The notes: a model not told the origin generated them from the sequence alone. A stretch of DNA of 64,000 nucleotides from Coccinella septempunctata (GCF_907165205.1 NC_058198.1:20459240-20523239); one strand, 5' to 3'. Shown: positions 12,203-24,190, counted from the stretch's first letter. Made by a program: numbers and translations.

Positions 12203-15046
12203 TCAAAAACCTTGTAGAAACCTCCGAACAATTCTAGTTGTACTCAAGATGACCTGCTTCTGGGAAGTAGAGATGACATCTAGCTCCAAACATAATCTCC
12301 TGGTGTTCTCAGGTAGGTGTGCCTCAACTATTCCATTGGTCGACATTATTAACGGAAGAATACTAATCTTGCTCAGATCATACATCTCCTTCAGCTGAAA
12401 CGCCAGGTCACAATACTTCGTTATTTTTTCGGTGTATGCTCTTGTGATGTTATCATCAGCTGGGATTGTGAACTCTATCAACATGCACGTCCTCCTGTCA
12501 TTATCGAAAAGCGCTATGTCGGGTCTATTATGCATTACGCTTCTGTCCGTCACCAGCGCCGAGTCCCAGTATAGTTTGTATCGTGCACTTTCAATTAATG
12601 TTCTTGGGACATATAGATGGTTCGGAGTTACATCCTGGAGTAACCCCAGATTCAGTGCTATTTTCTGATGATAGATTTTTGCCATGTTGTTATGTCTTTC
12701 AAGGTATTCTCTCGGCGCCAAAATGGGGCAAAAAGACGTAACATGTTGTATAGTTTCAGGTGCCTGGGAGCACTTACGACATCGGTCAGATGGTATGTCC
12801 AGCTTAGGAATGTGCCTTTGGTACATTCTGGTTGGCATAACTTGATCCTGTATTGCCAGGAGTCTACCTTCAGTTTCTGGATATAAGTATCCGGCTCGCA
12901 GGTAAGTCAGAGACTCCATTTTATTAACATGCTCTCCCTTCAGGCATCCAGGATATCGCCCATGTAAGGCCATGGCACCCCACTCCTCGATAAGCTGTTG
13001 CATTGATTGGTCAGTGTATTGAACATCCGGTTCCGACAGTCTCAATGGTGACAGGTTTCGGTCCGCTTCACGAATCGCCTGGAAAAAAGGTGAGTTCTTT
13101 TTAAGAAAATAATTCCTCAGTGATGTTATGTTTGCCCTGTGGACATCCTCTAAGTTTAGCAAGCCTCTGCCCCCCTGTTGGCGTGGCAGATATAGGCGTA
13201 TTACCGATGAGTGGGGATGATGGACTCCAAACTTTACCAGCAGGGATCTTAACGCTCTATCCATTTCTTTGAGTTCAGTCGTTGACCAAGTCAGAACCCC
13301 GAAAGAGTAAGTGATCGTGGGCATTGCCCAGATATTGATGGCAGTGAAAAGTGATCGAGCGTTTAATTTCGACTTCAGAAGGATGGTAACTCTTTTGAGT
13401 AGTCTCTGCCTGAAGAAATCTTTCATTTCCGATGTTTGAATATCTAGAGCTTGTTTGATTCCCAGGTATTTGTATGAATCACCTACGCCCAAAGAAGGTA
13501 TTACAGTCTGATTCATCAAAGTTGTTTCAGAATTCGAGGCTTGGACTTTTCCGCGTATCACTTCCAAAGTTGCACACTTCTCAACTCCAAAGCTCATGCC
13601 GATCGAGTCGCTGAACTGTGAGACTATTTCCAGAAGTCTTTTAAGCTGATCAGAGTTGGCCCCATACAATTTGAGATCATCAATATACAGACTATGGTTA
13701 ACTCGGACTTGTCTAGGCTTGTCAATGACATATCCGTAAATTGTATTCCTGAGTAGCATACTTAGAGGATTGAGAGCCATACAGAACCACACCGCACTAA
13801 GAGTGTCGCCTTGAAAAACACCCCGGTTTATCTCAATATTCTTGGATCCTCTCATCTCATCTCCATTATGAACGAAGAGGGAGGTTCTCCAGGTACGCAT
13901 CAGAAACTCCAAGAGATTGATGACCTTCTCATCGATGCCATGCATCCGAAGAACTTTCAGCAGCCAGGAGTGGGGTACCGAGTCAAAGGCTTTGCGATAG
14001 TCCACCCACGCGACCGAAATATTTCTCAGTTTCTTACGTGCCTGCTTTGTGATTATATAGTCTACAACCAGGAGTTCCTTGGAGCCTTTAGTTCTTATTC
14101 GCCCACCCCCTTGCTCAGGGGCCATAAGATTATGTGTTCGTAGGTGCTTATTCAGGTGTTTCGTGACGATCGCTGTCAATATTTTATACACTGCAGGGAG
14201 GCATGTTATTGGGCGATAATTTTCAGGATTTTTTGGATCTCCACCCTTCAGAATCAAATATGTTTGGCCCTGAGTGAAGTAACTTGGGAGGAGAGTGGGG
14301 TCTGAAAGGGATCTTTTAAGCAGTATCGACAATATCTCGTGGACACTGGTGAAATGTTTCCACCAATAGTTGTGCAAATTATCGCATCCTGGAGTTGCCC
14401 AGTTATTAGAACCCTTCAGTACGTCTGCTATATCAGACCCCTCGATGTTAATTTCTTCCATTTGAGTTGTTGGGATCCTGGATTCAGCTTCTTGTATCCA
14501 ATGCATATTTCGATCATATGTGGTCTTTTTAGACCAAACTTCACCCCATTATTCCTCAGCTGCCCCAAGCTCAAGTCGATCACCCCCCTCGGTACTTCCC
14601 TGTTCAAGGTCCCTGAAAAACTTTTTTTGGTTTTGAAAGAACAACTTATTATTTTTGTGTCTTGTGACTCTCTCATTGTACCGTCTTATGCGACTACCTA
14701 ATGCTCTGATCTTTTGTTTCAGATTATCACAGAGCACCAAGATTTTTTCCTTGAACTCCGGATCTCTCCGTTTTATCCTATATTCGGAGGCCGTTTTCCT
14801 GGCAGCCTTGATCACCGTGTTCGATGGATTTGGTGAATGAAGGTAAGTATGGAGTTTTCCTATTTTTCTTCTTATCAAAACGATCTTCTGTTCCAGGCGT
14901 CTCTTCCAAGGAGGGGGGTTATTCAGTCTCTGAGCCGCGTTTTCATTAATTTTTTTCCCATGAAATTCACAGATCGTAACAGCTCCGGCATATACAACAT
15001 CAACCAGTTCAGTAAGCGTGTCAACCTCTCCGAGATGTCCAGGAAT
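12203..15046 (-). pseudogene. R4-like polyprotein of copy C, C-terminal part
   Basis: The frame starts at the D junction (IPGHLGEVDTLTELVDVVYAG, matching TLEEVVDCVFAG of A1) and runs through the basic linker. TAA at 14549-14551 stands where relatives have Tyr in a (H/Q)YW block. Downstream the frame is intact for 767 residues: TPGCDNLHNYWWK, NYRPITCLPAVYKI, FDSVPHSWLLK, GDTLSAVWFCMALN, catalytic YIDD, knuckle CRKCSQAPETIQH, and nuclease RPDIALF with D replaced by E in LIEFTIPADD. The last change affects the usual second acidic position conservatively. Confidence 0.87.
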
Positions 15047-15449
15047 CATCATCATCATCATCATCATTTGTTTATTTGTCTCAAATTTTTACAATAATAG
15101 GTTGACAGTATTATAAACAGACAAAAAGGACCACCCAACGATTTAGAAACCGATGCACAGAATAACCTGTGTTGTGTGGCCCATGGGTAATGAATATACT
15201 TAAATGTAAACAAAAAATTCACTTATTAAACTAAATACACATCCTTGTTTAAAAATATACTAAGGAAGAAAACCGCAAGCATGCTGACTCATAATGCAAA
15301 ACAGCACCAAAAACGCAACAACAAAAAAAAATTAAATGAAACGGAACGCGCGTCGAGTAGGGGGTAAAGATGGCCTTTATTAAGCCCATACGAGGGCACG
15401 CAAACACAAACACCAAGTACTCTCCAATCCAACCAGTCATTTCAACAGT

Positions 15450-18314
15450 TTAACGAGTGTTTCTCTGTTTCTCCAGACACATTGCCTCAACCTCTCTCCT
15501 GAACCTCCCGATGGAAAATTGTTTAATCCTATCAGGCAGCTCATTCCACATACGAGGAGCGACTACCTGGAAGGATCTGTGAAAAATTTCCGTTCTGTGC
15601 TGGGGGGTAACGAAACTATCGAAATTTCTTGTGGCGTATTGATGTGAACGATTACAGAACAATTGCCTCAAGTAGGAAGGCTCGCCCGTCCTGAGAACAC
15701 GTCGAACGAAAATCAACATGTGCAACGTCCTTCTATTAGCCATATTGAGCAATGAGTGCTCATTCAAGTGAGGTGTTATGTGTTCTCTGTAAGGTATCAT
15801 AAATGAAAACCTCATACAGGAATTCTGCAATTTTTGTATGGACTTAGCTGTACTCCGACTCAACGAATCTCCATAGACTACATCTGCATAATCAAAAAGT
15901 GATAATACCAAAGAATTACACAGATAATATTTAGTTCGACTGGACAAAGATGTTTTGAACCGATATAATTTTTTCAACCTACCATAAGCCATCCTCAACT
16001 TATTCTTGACATGTACCCGGAATGACAAATCAGAATCTAAGTAAACTCCCAAATTTCTAGCCTCAGCAGCAATCGGCAAAAATGAACCTGCCAACTGTGG
16101 CCTGAAGTTATCGCGCACTGCAGTTCCCCGGGCTCCACCTGGTCCAAAAATCATGACGCATGACTTAGAGACATTCAATTTCAGATTATGATCCACGGCA
16201 AACTGACTCACTCTCTGTAAATCTTCATTGAACTTCCTCTCACAATCCAGCAAATTATCGCATTGAAGGGGAGCGCATAATTGGGAATCGTCAGCATACT
16301 GTCGCAATAAAGCACATAAGACAGCCTCGCTCATATCCGCCACATAAATCAAGAAAAGAAGGGGACCCAAGACAGACCCCTGAGGAACACCCCGCTCACA
16401 AGAAACAAAATCAGACCTCCCGGCGATTCCACCAGACCTCAACATCACGCAATGCAACCTTCCGGTGAGATAAGATCTAAAAAATTCAACAGAACTCCGT
16501 GAGAAGCCGAAATACTTTAGTTTAGCTAACAACATTCCATGATCCAGCATGTCAAACGCCTTACTAAAATCAAGAAGAGCCAAACAACTACCCTGCCCCT
16601 TTTCTATGTTCAACCTTATCTTGTCAATAATATCAATTAAACAAGTTGAGGTGCTGCAACCCCTCCTGAACCCCGACTGACAATCCGGTATAATATTGTT
16701 GTTGTCACAGAATGCAATAATTTCGTTATGAATATGTTTCTCCAATATCTTGGACACTACTGGTAAGATACTAATAGGTCTTAAATTATCTAAGCTATTA
16801 CATTTGCTGGTTTTAGGTATCGGTTTAATAATTGATTTCTTCCAGATGCTAGGAAAATAATGTTCCAAAATACATGAGTTTATAATATTCAGAAGAGGTC
16901 CCTTACAGAAAGGCAGGCATAATTTTAGATCTTTAATTGAAAGTTCGTCCTCACCCACAGCACCAGAGCCAATAGTATCAACTATGTCGAGAAGGATAGC
17001 CTCATCCATCAACTTAAACTCTAACTCACCCGTGACGGATGGATGCCTATTCTTGTTGTAAAAATTAATTTTGCTATGAGAAACGGTACTTGGAGTACTG
17101 TAAGCATTCGAAAAGTGTTTATTTATTTCATCGGCAGTAGCAAGGTCCGACGGAATGGCGGAGGACGTATTTGATGTCAAATTAAGTTTTTTCATGTGAT
17201 TCCAAAAATTTTTTCCCGTCGAATTAGAAACTCCATTGAAATATGCTGCCTTCTCACGGCTAATAGCATGCTTGGTATAATTTCTTAATCGCCTATAATA
17301 ATTTAACTTAGCTTCAGTTCGGAACTTTAAGTAATCACGGTGGGCCCTATCACGAATCCTTATCATATGTTTGATATTTGACGTCAGCCAGGGCATGAAA
17401 GGTCTGTCAAAAACCTGTTTCTTTAATTTGGGGGCATGTGTATTCAGCAAAATATGTATATTATCGTAAAAGATATTTAATTTCACATCGATATTTCTTT
17501 CATAGTAGATTCGATCCCATCTCAAACCCACAGCGTCTCTTTCAAAATCTTCATGAACAATACCATCATAATTTCTGTATTCGACAAACTTTCTAACATT
17601 CACGTGTCTAGTAGGAATCTGGAATCTTACATAAGTTAAGCAGTGATTAGACAAGCACTCGGAAATAGGTAACGATGCATGATCAAGGACAGGTAACATT
17701 TTATCAGATATCATAAGATCTATGAGACTTGATGAGCCACTACTTGTGTAATGAGTAGGTTCAGCAATATGCTGTACAAGATCGAAAATATTCAGAATAC
17801 CAAGAAGTTTGTCCGAATGTCCAGTCCCTCCCAAAATATCAACATTGAAATCTCCAGCCAAGACAATATGGTCATAACACGGGACAACCGCAGTCAACAA
17901 ATCCTCGAAAGAATCTAGAAAACTATTTAAAACTCCTGAAGGTGGCCTGTATAAACTAATGACGAGTAATTTTTTACTCCCTATGTTAACATTGAGACTT
18001 ATGAACTCAGCACCTTCAAATTCAACATCCACACTTACAACTCTGCAATTAAATCGCTTACTGACATATATTCCAACTCCGCCCCCTCTGCCATCTCTAT
18101 CCTTATGCAAAAAGTTATATCCAGAAATATCGAATTGATTAGACTCATTCTGTGGGGAAAGCCAAGTTTCAGTTACACAGAGAATATCAAAATTGTGGTG
18201 ATTGACATACCCAACCAACTCATCGAACCCAGTATTCAGAGATCGGACGTTTAAATGTCCAATAAAAAGAGCACCGGCGCTCGCGTGCGCAACACCACTA
18301 TCCACCGCCATCAA
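15450..18314 (-). CDS. CR1/L2-group ORF2: apurinic-like endonuclease and reverse transcriptase
   Basis: 954 residues. The N-terminal 230 residues are an EEP-type endonuclease (GHLNVRSLNT, VTETWLS, GRGGGVGIYV, LAGDFNVDILG, SNHCLTYVRF). The RT follows, with LRPISILPVVSKILEK, QSGFRRGCSTSTCLIDI, ALLDFSKAFDMLDHGML, RGVPQGSVLGPLLFLIYVAD and a catalytic YADD (RQYADDSQLCA). A conserved C-terminal extension ends in FQVVAPRMWNELPDRIKQ, a hallmark of CR1/L2-like elements. There is no RNase H domain. The listed start is an ATG just before the endonuclease. No stop or frameshift is visible. Confidence 0.9.
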   Translation of the reverse strand: MMAVDSGVAHASAGALFIGHLNVRSLNTGFDELVGYVNHHNFDILCVTETWLSPQNESNQFDISGYNFLHKDRDGRGGGVGIYVSKRFNCRVVSVDVEFEGAEFISLNVNIGSKKLLVISLYRPPSGVLNSFLDSFEDLLTAVVPCYDHIVLAGDFNVDILGGTGHSDKLLGILNIFDLVQHIAEPTHYTSSGSSSLIDLMISDKMLPVLDHASLPISECLSNHCLTYVRFQIPTRHVNVRKFVEYRNYDGIVHEDFERDAVGLRWDRIYYERNIDVKLNIFYDNIHILLNTHAPKLKKQVFDRPFMPWLTSNIKHMIRIRDRAHRDYLKFRTEAKLNYYRRLRNYTKHAISREKAAYFNGVSNSTGKNFWNHMKKLNLTSNTSSAIPSDLATADEINKHFSNAYSTPSTVSHSKINFYNKNRHPSVTGELEFKLMDEAILLDIVDTIGSGAVGEDELSIKDLKLCLPFCKGPLLNIINSCILEHYFPSIWKKSIIKPIPKTSKCNSLDNLRPISILPVVSKILEKHIHNEIIAFCDNNNIIPDCQSGFRRGCSTSTCLIDIIDKIRLNIEKGQGSCLALLDFSKAFDMLDHGMLLAKLKYFGFSRSSVEFFRSYLTGRLHCVMLRSGGIAGRSDFVSCERGVPQGSVLGPLLFLIYVADMSEAVLCALLRQYADDSQLCAPLQCDNLLDCERKFNEDLQRVSQFAVDHNLKLNVSKSCVMIFGPGGARGTAVRDNFRPQLAGSFLPIAAEARNLGVYLDSDLSFRVHVKNKLRMAYGRLKKLYRFKTSLSSRTKYYLCNSLVLSLFDYADVVYGDSLSRSTAKSIQKLQNSCMRFSFMIPYREHITPHLNEHSLLNMANRRTLHMLIFVRRVLRTGEPSYLRQLFCNRSHQYATRNFDSFVTPQHRTEIFHRSFQVVAPRMWNELPDRIKQFSIGRFRREVEAMCLEKQRNTR

Positions 18315-18932
18315 AATTAAAAACCCCCAAACACGACGCGCGACAATATATAATGAAAAAAAAGGCCAGCATGATCACAACAATCAAAAAACAAAAAAAG
18401 AAATCAAATCGAATACATAGATACAAATATATCATATCAATTAATACAATCAATGTCGAAGTTATCTCTAATCGGGCCCCGAGGTATATTAACTTTAATG
18501 AAAAATAATGAAATATCAAATCAGGCGATCAAAGCTCAACATTAAACAGGCAAATTTACCTTACGAACACAAAAGCTAACCACGACCCTGCCATATAAGA
18601 TATCAAAGCATCTATATTTTGTGCGTATATACAATACAATATAAATAATCCCCGCATTCAAATAAACCTCATAATTGGAAATCAACAATAAATAAGCAGG
18701 TATCCAATGTACAAAAGTTATCATGTAATACAATCTGTAGACTCGAATAACATGCAACAATAAACTCCCATGGTCGAAAGAAAATTATAGAAATATAACC
18801 AGATCCTGCACTCCAATTGATCACATAATTGTGTAACATTATATAAGGAGGCAATGATAAAGAAAGAACATTATCCCACATAACAAACCGTGAATTCAAA
18901 TAACATACAATAATGAACACAAATATTTGCAT
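18315..18932. other. Spacer between ORF1 and ORF2 of element D
   Basis: 618 AT-rich bases with several short frames and no recognisable domain. Such a long inter-ORF gap is unusual but it contains no frame continuing either ORF. Confidence 0.6.
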
Positions 18933-19646
18933 TTAATTCACCGACTGTACCCTCAGAATATCATTCAGGTCGATCTCCGATCTAATAGGAACCTTATCAT
19001 TTCCACTCAACACAAAAATCACTCCATTTTTAGTCCAGGCTGAGTCTTTAAAATGAACTCTCACTGTTTTGAACAACTTAGCACTTTGTGGAGTTAAAAG
19101 TTCCGTTATTATTATCCTCTTTCCTTTGAAATGTTTCTTATTATAAAATACAAGATCACGAATCCATCTCTGACAAAAGGATACTACTACCGGTCGCGGC
19201 TTCGCCTTGTTTACATCATTGCGTCCCATACGGTGGCAACTGTTTATATTATTTTTATCAAAGGGAATTCCCATTTTTTGAATCAAACTCACAATATTTG
19301 TTTGTAGATCACCACCTTCGTCAACACCATGAATAAGAAGACTATTGCGATTAATATAATTTTTGGATATCTCGATTGCATGATTCAAACTGTTGACATC
19401 CTTTTTAATCTGAATTAACTCATTTACAACTCGCTCCTCAAATTCACGGAATCGTCCATTGAGGGATACTAAATTGCTACCCTCTTCGTTAGCAGATGAA
19501 GTCTCAGCCTTCTCCTTCAGGTTCTTTTTGAAATTCTTCAGCTCCATTTTGAAATTGGCAGCCATTTCCTCAATTCGCTCATTGAGTCTTTTGATCTCAA
19601 GAGACTGTTTTTCCGAGGAGACGTCTTCACTTTTTGTCCTGCCCAT
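18933..19646 (-). CDS. CR1/L2-group ORF1: coiled-coil RNA-binding protein
   Basis: 237 residues. A charged N-terminal region with heptad-like pattern (residues 10-95, rich in E/K/L) predicts a coiled coil. It is followed by an L1-ORF1-like RRM region (NRNSLLIHGVDEGGD, CHRMGR, RPVVVSFCQRWIRDLVF) and a C-terminal domain (ITELLTPQSAKLFKTVR). This is the usual layout of ORF1 proteins that trimerise and coat the element RNA. It lies upstream of the ORF2 gene on the same strand. The reading frame is intact. Confidence 0.8.
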   Translation of the reverse strand: MGRTKSEDVSSEKQSLEIKRLNERIEEMAANFKMELKNFKKNLKEKAETSSANEEGSNLVSLNGRFREFEERVVNELIQIKKDVNSLNHAIEISKNYINRNSLLIHGVDEGGDLQTNIVSLIQKMGIPFDKNNINSCHRMGRNDVNKAKPRPVVVSFCQRWIRDLVFYNKKHFKGKRIIITELLTPQSAKLFKTVRVHFKDSAWTKNGVIFVLSGNDKVPIRSEIDLNDILRVQSVN

Positions 19647-19772
19647 GACGAATGGAACACTTGTAAATACTTTGTTAATATTTTCAATAATTATCGACTA
19701 ATTTTTCAGCAGGAATTTGAAGATATCTGGGACCCGACCTTACAACGAACTATACAGTTCGCAGCGCCATCA

Positions 19773-20564
19773 ATCAATCACCGAGTTCAAAGATTTCATC
19801 GTTTCCAAGATCAGCTTTGAGTGCTGCAGCCGTGGTATCTTCGGTTTACTTTCAGGATTCATACCAGAAAATTTCATGAGGTTCTCGAGGAACTGTTGTT
19901 CGATCGTCTCAGTCTGCTCACTCCTCACATAAAGTCCGCTTTGTCTCATCCTCAGCGATGATCTACGCCGGTTGGTTTCCTCAGCTATCGAGTTCTGTTC
20001 TTCTGGTATCTCGAGTGGATAGCAACTAGTTTTGATGTTTTCCAACTCGGCTCGGGACAGTTTTTCTCCCCGCAGCATCCATCTCACCCTATTAGATAAC
20101 AGTTGAGCATATGAGGGTCTGCTCGGACACATTTCCTCCCAGGTTTCAAGCAAGATCTGTCTGTATGTTCTAGCTGAACGTTCAGTTAGGTCTAGAGCAA
20201 TATAATGTGCACGCATCAAAATACAGTTCTCTTCATATGTCCAGCGTGTACGCCGATCTCGTATCCTACTCGTAACGGGGTGAGCGTTTTGCTCGCCCAA
20301 GTTTTTCGAGTTCACTCTTTGCAGAGTAACGTGATTTGGCCTTGCGGTGCCGTCTCGGGGGGGTGCGCCGCTCGCTCCACACCTAACCCCAACAGGTCGA
20401 ACATCTGGACGGCTCCGAGAGGGGTCGACCTGAGACCCCTCACCGCCCTGAGTTTTACTTCTTGTGATGGGAGCTAATTGATTCACACTCACAGAGGCTG
20501 CTAACCCCAGCTGAGCTATGGAGACTCGGGTTCGCGGGGTCGTCACTCCCCGATAGCTTTGCAA
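19773..20564 (-). pseudogene. R4-like polyprotein of copy C, N-terminal part
   Basis: Open almost to the element's 5' terminus; no ATG is available near the start, so a non-AUG start is possible. It contains the shared leader LAPITRS, a Pro/Arg-rich segment (RCGASGAPPRDGTA, as in A1) and the Myb/SANT-like block TRWTYEENCILM ... TWEEM ... RVRWML. It ends at KSLNSVID, where element D interrupts it; A1 continues there with KEVNKIIKSTLKRN. The stop at 19770-19772 is created by the junction. Confidence 0.85.
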
Positions 20565-20572
20565 CTACCCTG

Positions 20573-20573
<1 letters not shown>

Positions 20574-20633
<60 letters not shown>
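20574..20633. repeat. (TA)n microsatellite
   Basis: TA tract against the 5' terminus of copy C. Confidence 0.95.
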
Positions 20634-20637
<4 letters not shown>

Positions 20638-20738
20638 AGTTATAGGATACTAGTCGTTTGTGAAATTATTGATTTAAATTAAGGGTGTTTCGACTATTTT
20701 TCAGGGCAAAATTCCAATGAGAGTCAAATTATATTAAA

Positions 20739-20778
20739 GCTCTATATTTCGTCAACTATCGTTGACTTCTTCAGGAGC
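20739..20778 (-). ncRNA. Hammerhead ribozyme-like motif 1
   Basis: On the minus strand: stem I GCUC, core CUGAAGA, one extra A, stem II GUCAAC/GUUGAC with loop GAUA, core GAA, self-complementary AUAU (stem III), cleavage base A, stem I GAGC. Core position 7 is variable in hammerheads, so CUGAAGA fits CUGANGA. The palindromic stem III would pair between two molecules. The extra base before stem II makes activity uncertain. Confidence 0.6.
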
Positions 20779-20966
20779 AACTGGAAAATACAAAGATCTC
20801 ATAACAAAAGTTCAAATTCTCTTAGGCTAAAACTTACAATACCATGACAATAAATATGGTAGCTTCAGAAAAAACAAGACCATGTAGAGGGTAATCAAAA
20901 AAGTACGTCAATTTCAGTTGAATTATTCAGGAAAAAATTGGTTTTACAAATGACAGATTTCAGAAA

Positions 20967-20970
<4 letters not shown>

Positions 20971-21023
<53 letters not shown>
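20971..21023. repeat. (TA)n microsatellite
   Basis: TA tract of about 53 bases inside the Penelope-like region. Confidence 0.95.
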
Positions 21024-21025
<2 letters not shown>

Positions 21026-21090
21026 ACTTAATTATTGGGTACTCGGCATAAAGGGGCTATGTAGACAAATCAAACAACCATTTGTCATGT

Positions 21091-21134
21091 ACATCTATAT
21101 TTCGGACACTTGTTTAGGTCCTTCATCAGGATGC
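21091..21134 (-). ncRNA. Hammerhead ribozyme-like motif 2
   Basis: On the minus strand: stem I GCAUC, core CUGAUGA, one extra A, stem II GGAC/GUCC with a 10-base loop, core GAA, palindromic AUAU, cleavage base A, stem I GAUGU. Stem I and stem II differ in sequence from motif 1 yet still pair, which supports a real RNA structure. Confidence 0.65.
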
Positions 21135-22589
21135 TAAAAAAGTTAATAAAAACCTCTAAAATCTAACAGACTAAAAAATCATCAAGACAAAAACTTACGT
21201 TTGACTAGTTGTGGAAAGAATGGCAAAGAGACAATCAGCATGTGTCCAACCAATCACAAATCATTGGAAGGAAGAAAACTACATCAATCTCGAGAAACTA
21301 CATGAATATTCTCTAAGTAACAACACAAATAAAATCGTGTCAAAAAGATCGCTAAACTAGGTTACAAGCATATTGGCGCCAAAAGTTGACACAGAGGACA
21401 GACAAATCCTCAGACCACAGAGAGCTATGACAATCTGTCAAATCTTTTTCTTTAAAAGTGAAATAGGTTTTGAGTAAGATGTCTAAAACTCTGGTGTATT
21501 CACTGATTCGATTTTGTTTTTAATTTCGTGGGGATATGGGATCAGTTTAGTTTTTTCCACTGTAGGTAGCGCTGTTTAGAGTTTGACAGAGCATTGTCAT
21601 TTGATATTTGAAAATAATTTCCTACGACGTGCGAATATGTTGTATTTATAAGCGACTATTGGTGTGTGAAAATGTATTAGTTTCGAGAAAGGGGTGTAGA
21701 ACATTCATTTATTCAACATGTCGTTCAGTAAGTTCAGTTTTCCATATGGACAATCAAGAGCTACAGCTAAGAATTCGGTGTTGTTGGAATTTGAAGCAGA
21801 ACCAAATCAGAGATGAACGAACATTCGGGACCGATATAGTTAAGTTTTATGGAAACTTCAGCAATATTTCAAAGAAACTGTATTGGAAATACGTAATGTG
21901 AATTGTAAACATGTATTGAGAATCAGAAATACATAAATCTATTCGAGTCTGTTACTTCAAATATTCTTCCTGAGTAGATATAGTGAAAATTTCCTTTCCG
22001 TCAACTGAATATATTGGTTATTTGACCAATTAACTGTGTTTTATTAAAATCATATTGAATTTTGAATTATCCCCCTCACGAATTCAAGTTGTCAAGCGGA
22101 AATTATCTTGAAGAAAAACAGTAAATCCTCATTCGAACCCTTATTCGATAGTGTTGAAATATTGACAGATTTGTTTTTACAACGAAAATTGAATATTCCT
22201 TAACAGCTGACAAAATGCACCAGTTCAAGTTCATATTTTGAACTCGTTGGACGTTGATCGACATTCGATATCAACCATAGACATATTAAACACATAATAG
22301 ATGTGTTTTATAGGTCTATGATATCAACGCAAAACAAAATAAAACGAAAGAGTATCATTGGACTTCCTTTGGTAGAACAAGGATAGAACGAAGCAAATGA
22401 CATGGTGGCGCCGCCACGAAACTGATCCCATATCCCCGATTTTCTGAAATGTTGATGCTTGCAAAAAGTGACAAGTGCACACACCAGTGTTTTAGACATC
22501 TTAGTTTTGAGTTTTGGAATAGAGATGTCGCCCCGGAGTCCAAAGCGAAAGTGAGAACAGTTACCATCCTCATATTTTTTGGGATGACA

Positions 22590-24190
22590 TTATAAAGTTT
22601 GTGAGAGTTGAGGAGAGATGTCGCTTTTGGAGTCCAAAGCGAGCAAATAATTATAAATGTTGCTAAGACCCTTAATGTCGGTACGCTTATTGACAGGATT
22701 TGATTGCTCATTAATATAGCACATTTCCAAAAAAACCCGCTTGGAGTTATTTGAGCAAGAATACAGTATCTTCGGATTATCGAAATCGAAAACGTGACCA
22801 GCTCTCGCAGCATGCAAAGCAAGGGCGCATCTGTCGGGGTGTAGTCTGACGTCGCTTTTGTGAACCGCGAATCTCCTTTTTAGGGATTGGGAGGTTTGTC
22901 CGATATAGACCCCATCACAGTCTAAACATCTCACTGAGTAGACACAATCAGAGCTGGAAAGAACGTCCACTCTGTCTTTGAGATTGGTGAAGAGAAACTT
23001 ATTGGGGAAAACGTTATATCTGGCAATTTTCACGTTGCTAATAGAGGAAAAAATGTGAACCAGTTTACTGGTCAAACCAGGCAATGAAGGCAGAGATGCA
23101 AACTTTATTTGGCTGACATGTGAGCTCTCGTGGGGAGCGTCCTGTCTTTGTTCAGGCAGTGTAGTAGGAGGATGTTCAGGAGGATCAGGTGAGATCCGTC
23201 GATTGGATGTCGAGAATATCAACTTCTTAAGAAGGCCGTGGGGATATCCATTATCTTTTAGGATGTCATATAATTTGTTCAGAGCACTCTGTTTGAAATC
23301 CATGTGAGTAAGGCCTATTATTCTGTTCTTTAGGTTGTTGACAACGTTGATCTTCATTTGCCAATCATGGCTTGAATTGAAGTGGACATATCTTCCTGAG
23401 CTGGTCGGCTTTCTGTACCAATCCAGCTTGACTGTGTTGTCCTCAGAACGTATCACTTTGGTATCCAGGAATGGGACAAATCTGTCTTTCTCTTCTTCTA
23501 TGGTAAACTGTATATGTGGGTTAAAGGAGTTGAAGATCCTTAGGAGTTCTTCTTTCATATTTGAAGGAATGGCCAATATAATGTCATCAACATACTGGAA
23601 CAAGAATGCTGGGATGAAAGATAGTTTGCCAAGGCAGTAACCGATCAACACCGTCATCACCAGAGCTGCCAAAGTTGGGCTGAGGATGCTGCCCATCGGG
23701 CACCCAAAGATTTGAGAGTAAAATTCACCTTTGTATTTGAAATAGTTGGAATCGTACAGGAACTTCAATAGGTTGACAAATTTAGGCCTAGGAATATTCG
23801 TGACAGCCTCAATCCTGCTCCAATTGTCTACTATTATCTTCTCCGTTAACTCCCAGGAAATATTGGTGAAAAGACTGATCACATCCAGCGAAAGGATCTC
23901 ATGGTCTGGAGGAATCTGCAAGTTATTAACCCTCTCTGCAAAATCGAAAGAATCCTTGACTGCCCAAGTGTGGAAGTCGTCCTTAAAAGCTGACTTGAGG
24001 ATGTCGGCAACAAACTTGCTAAGTTCACTTGTTGGGGATTTAATGGTGGAGACGATAGGTCTGAGAGGAGTTCCCTCTTTATGGATCTTTGGTAGACCGT
24101 AGATAGTGGGAGAAATGCCTTTGTAGTTATTCAGTTGTCTCGCCGTGGTGGCACTGATGTATGCCTGGTCTTTGAGATCCTTGACAATAA
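22590..24190 (-). pseudogene. Penelope-like reverse transcriptase with GIY-YIG endonuclease (5'-truncated)
   Basis: About 530 residues of element protein are open without a stop from IVKDLKDQAYISATTARQL. RT blocks: IYGLPKIHKEGTPLRPIVS, LSLDVISLFTNIS (first catalytic Asp), GCPMGSILSPTLAALVM and the catalytic YVDD in FLFQYVDDIILA. A linker leads to a GIY-YIG nuclease with GVYIGQTSQSLKRRF and the downstream HAARAGHVFDF region. This RT plus GIY-YIG order is diagnostic of Penelope-like elements. The N-terminal portion is missing: the frame runs into TA-rich sequence at 24195, next to the MITE. An upstream ATG in the MITE adds an unrelated leader. Confidence 0.88.

Larger units (their letters stand above)
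15047..19769 (-). mobile_element. CR1/L2-group non-LTR retrotransposon D, inserted in copy C
   Basis: Two-ORF element on the minus strand, about 4.7 kb. The 3' end is a trinucleotide tail, (ATG)n read on the minus strand (15045-15067), typical of CR1-type elements that end in microsatellite rather than poly(A). The exact 5' junction is uncertain by a few bases near 19770. No clear target duplication can be resolved because the tail and target are both rich in TGA/ATT. Both ORFs are uninterrupted, so it may be an intact copy. Confidence 0.85.
12128..20573 (-). mobile_element. R4/Dong-like retrotransposon copy C, split by element D
   Basis: Minus-strand copy with its 5' terminus at 20573 against (TA)n and a T run at 12128-12143 as poly(A). 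The 3' end is fused tail-to-tail with the A run of copy E, with no TA between. The body is interrupted at a point near codon 264 by element D (15047-19769). Without D, the copy would be about 3.7 kb, the same as A1. One nonsense codon (14549-14551) is seen elsewhere, so it is a lightly decayed full-length copy. Confidence 0.87.

Noticed and set aside
19717..19932. Plus-strand frame at the junction of element D and copy C
   Set aside because: Antisense of the R4-like N-terminal region; chimeric across an insertion junction.
22308..22822. Minus-strand frame of 155 codons downstream of the Penelope nuclease
   Set aside because: Overlaps the end of the GIY-YIG frame in another phase and has no recognisable domain.
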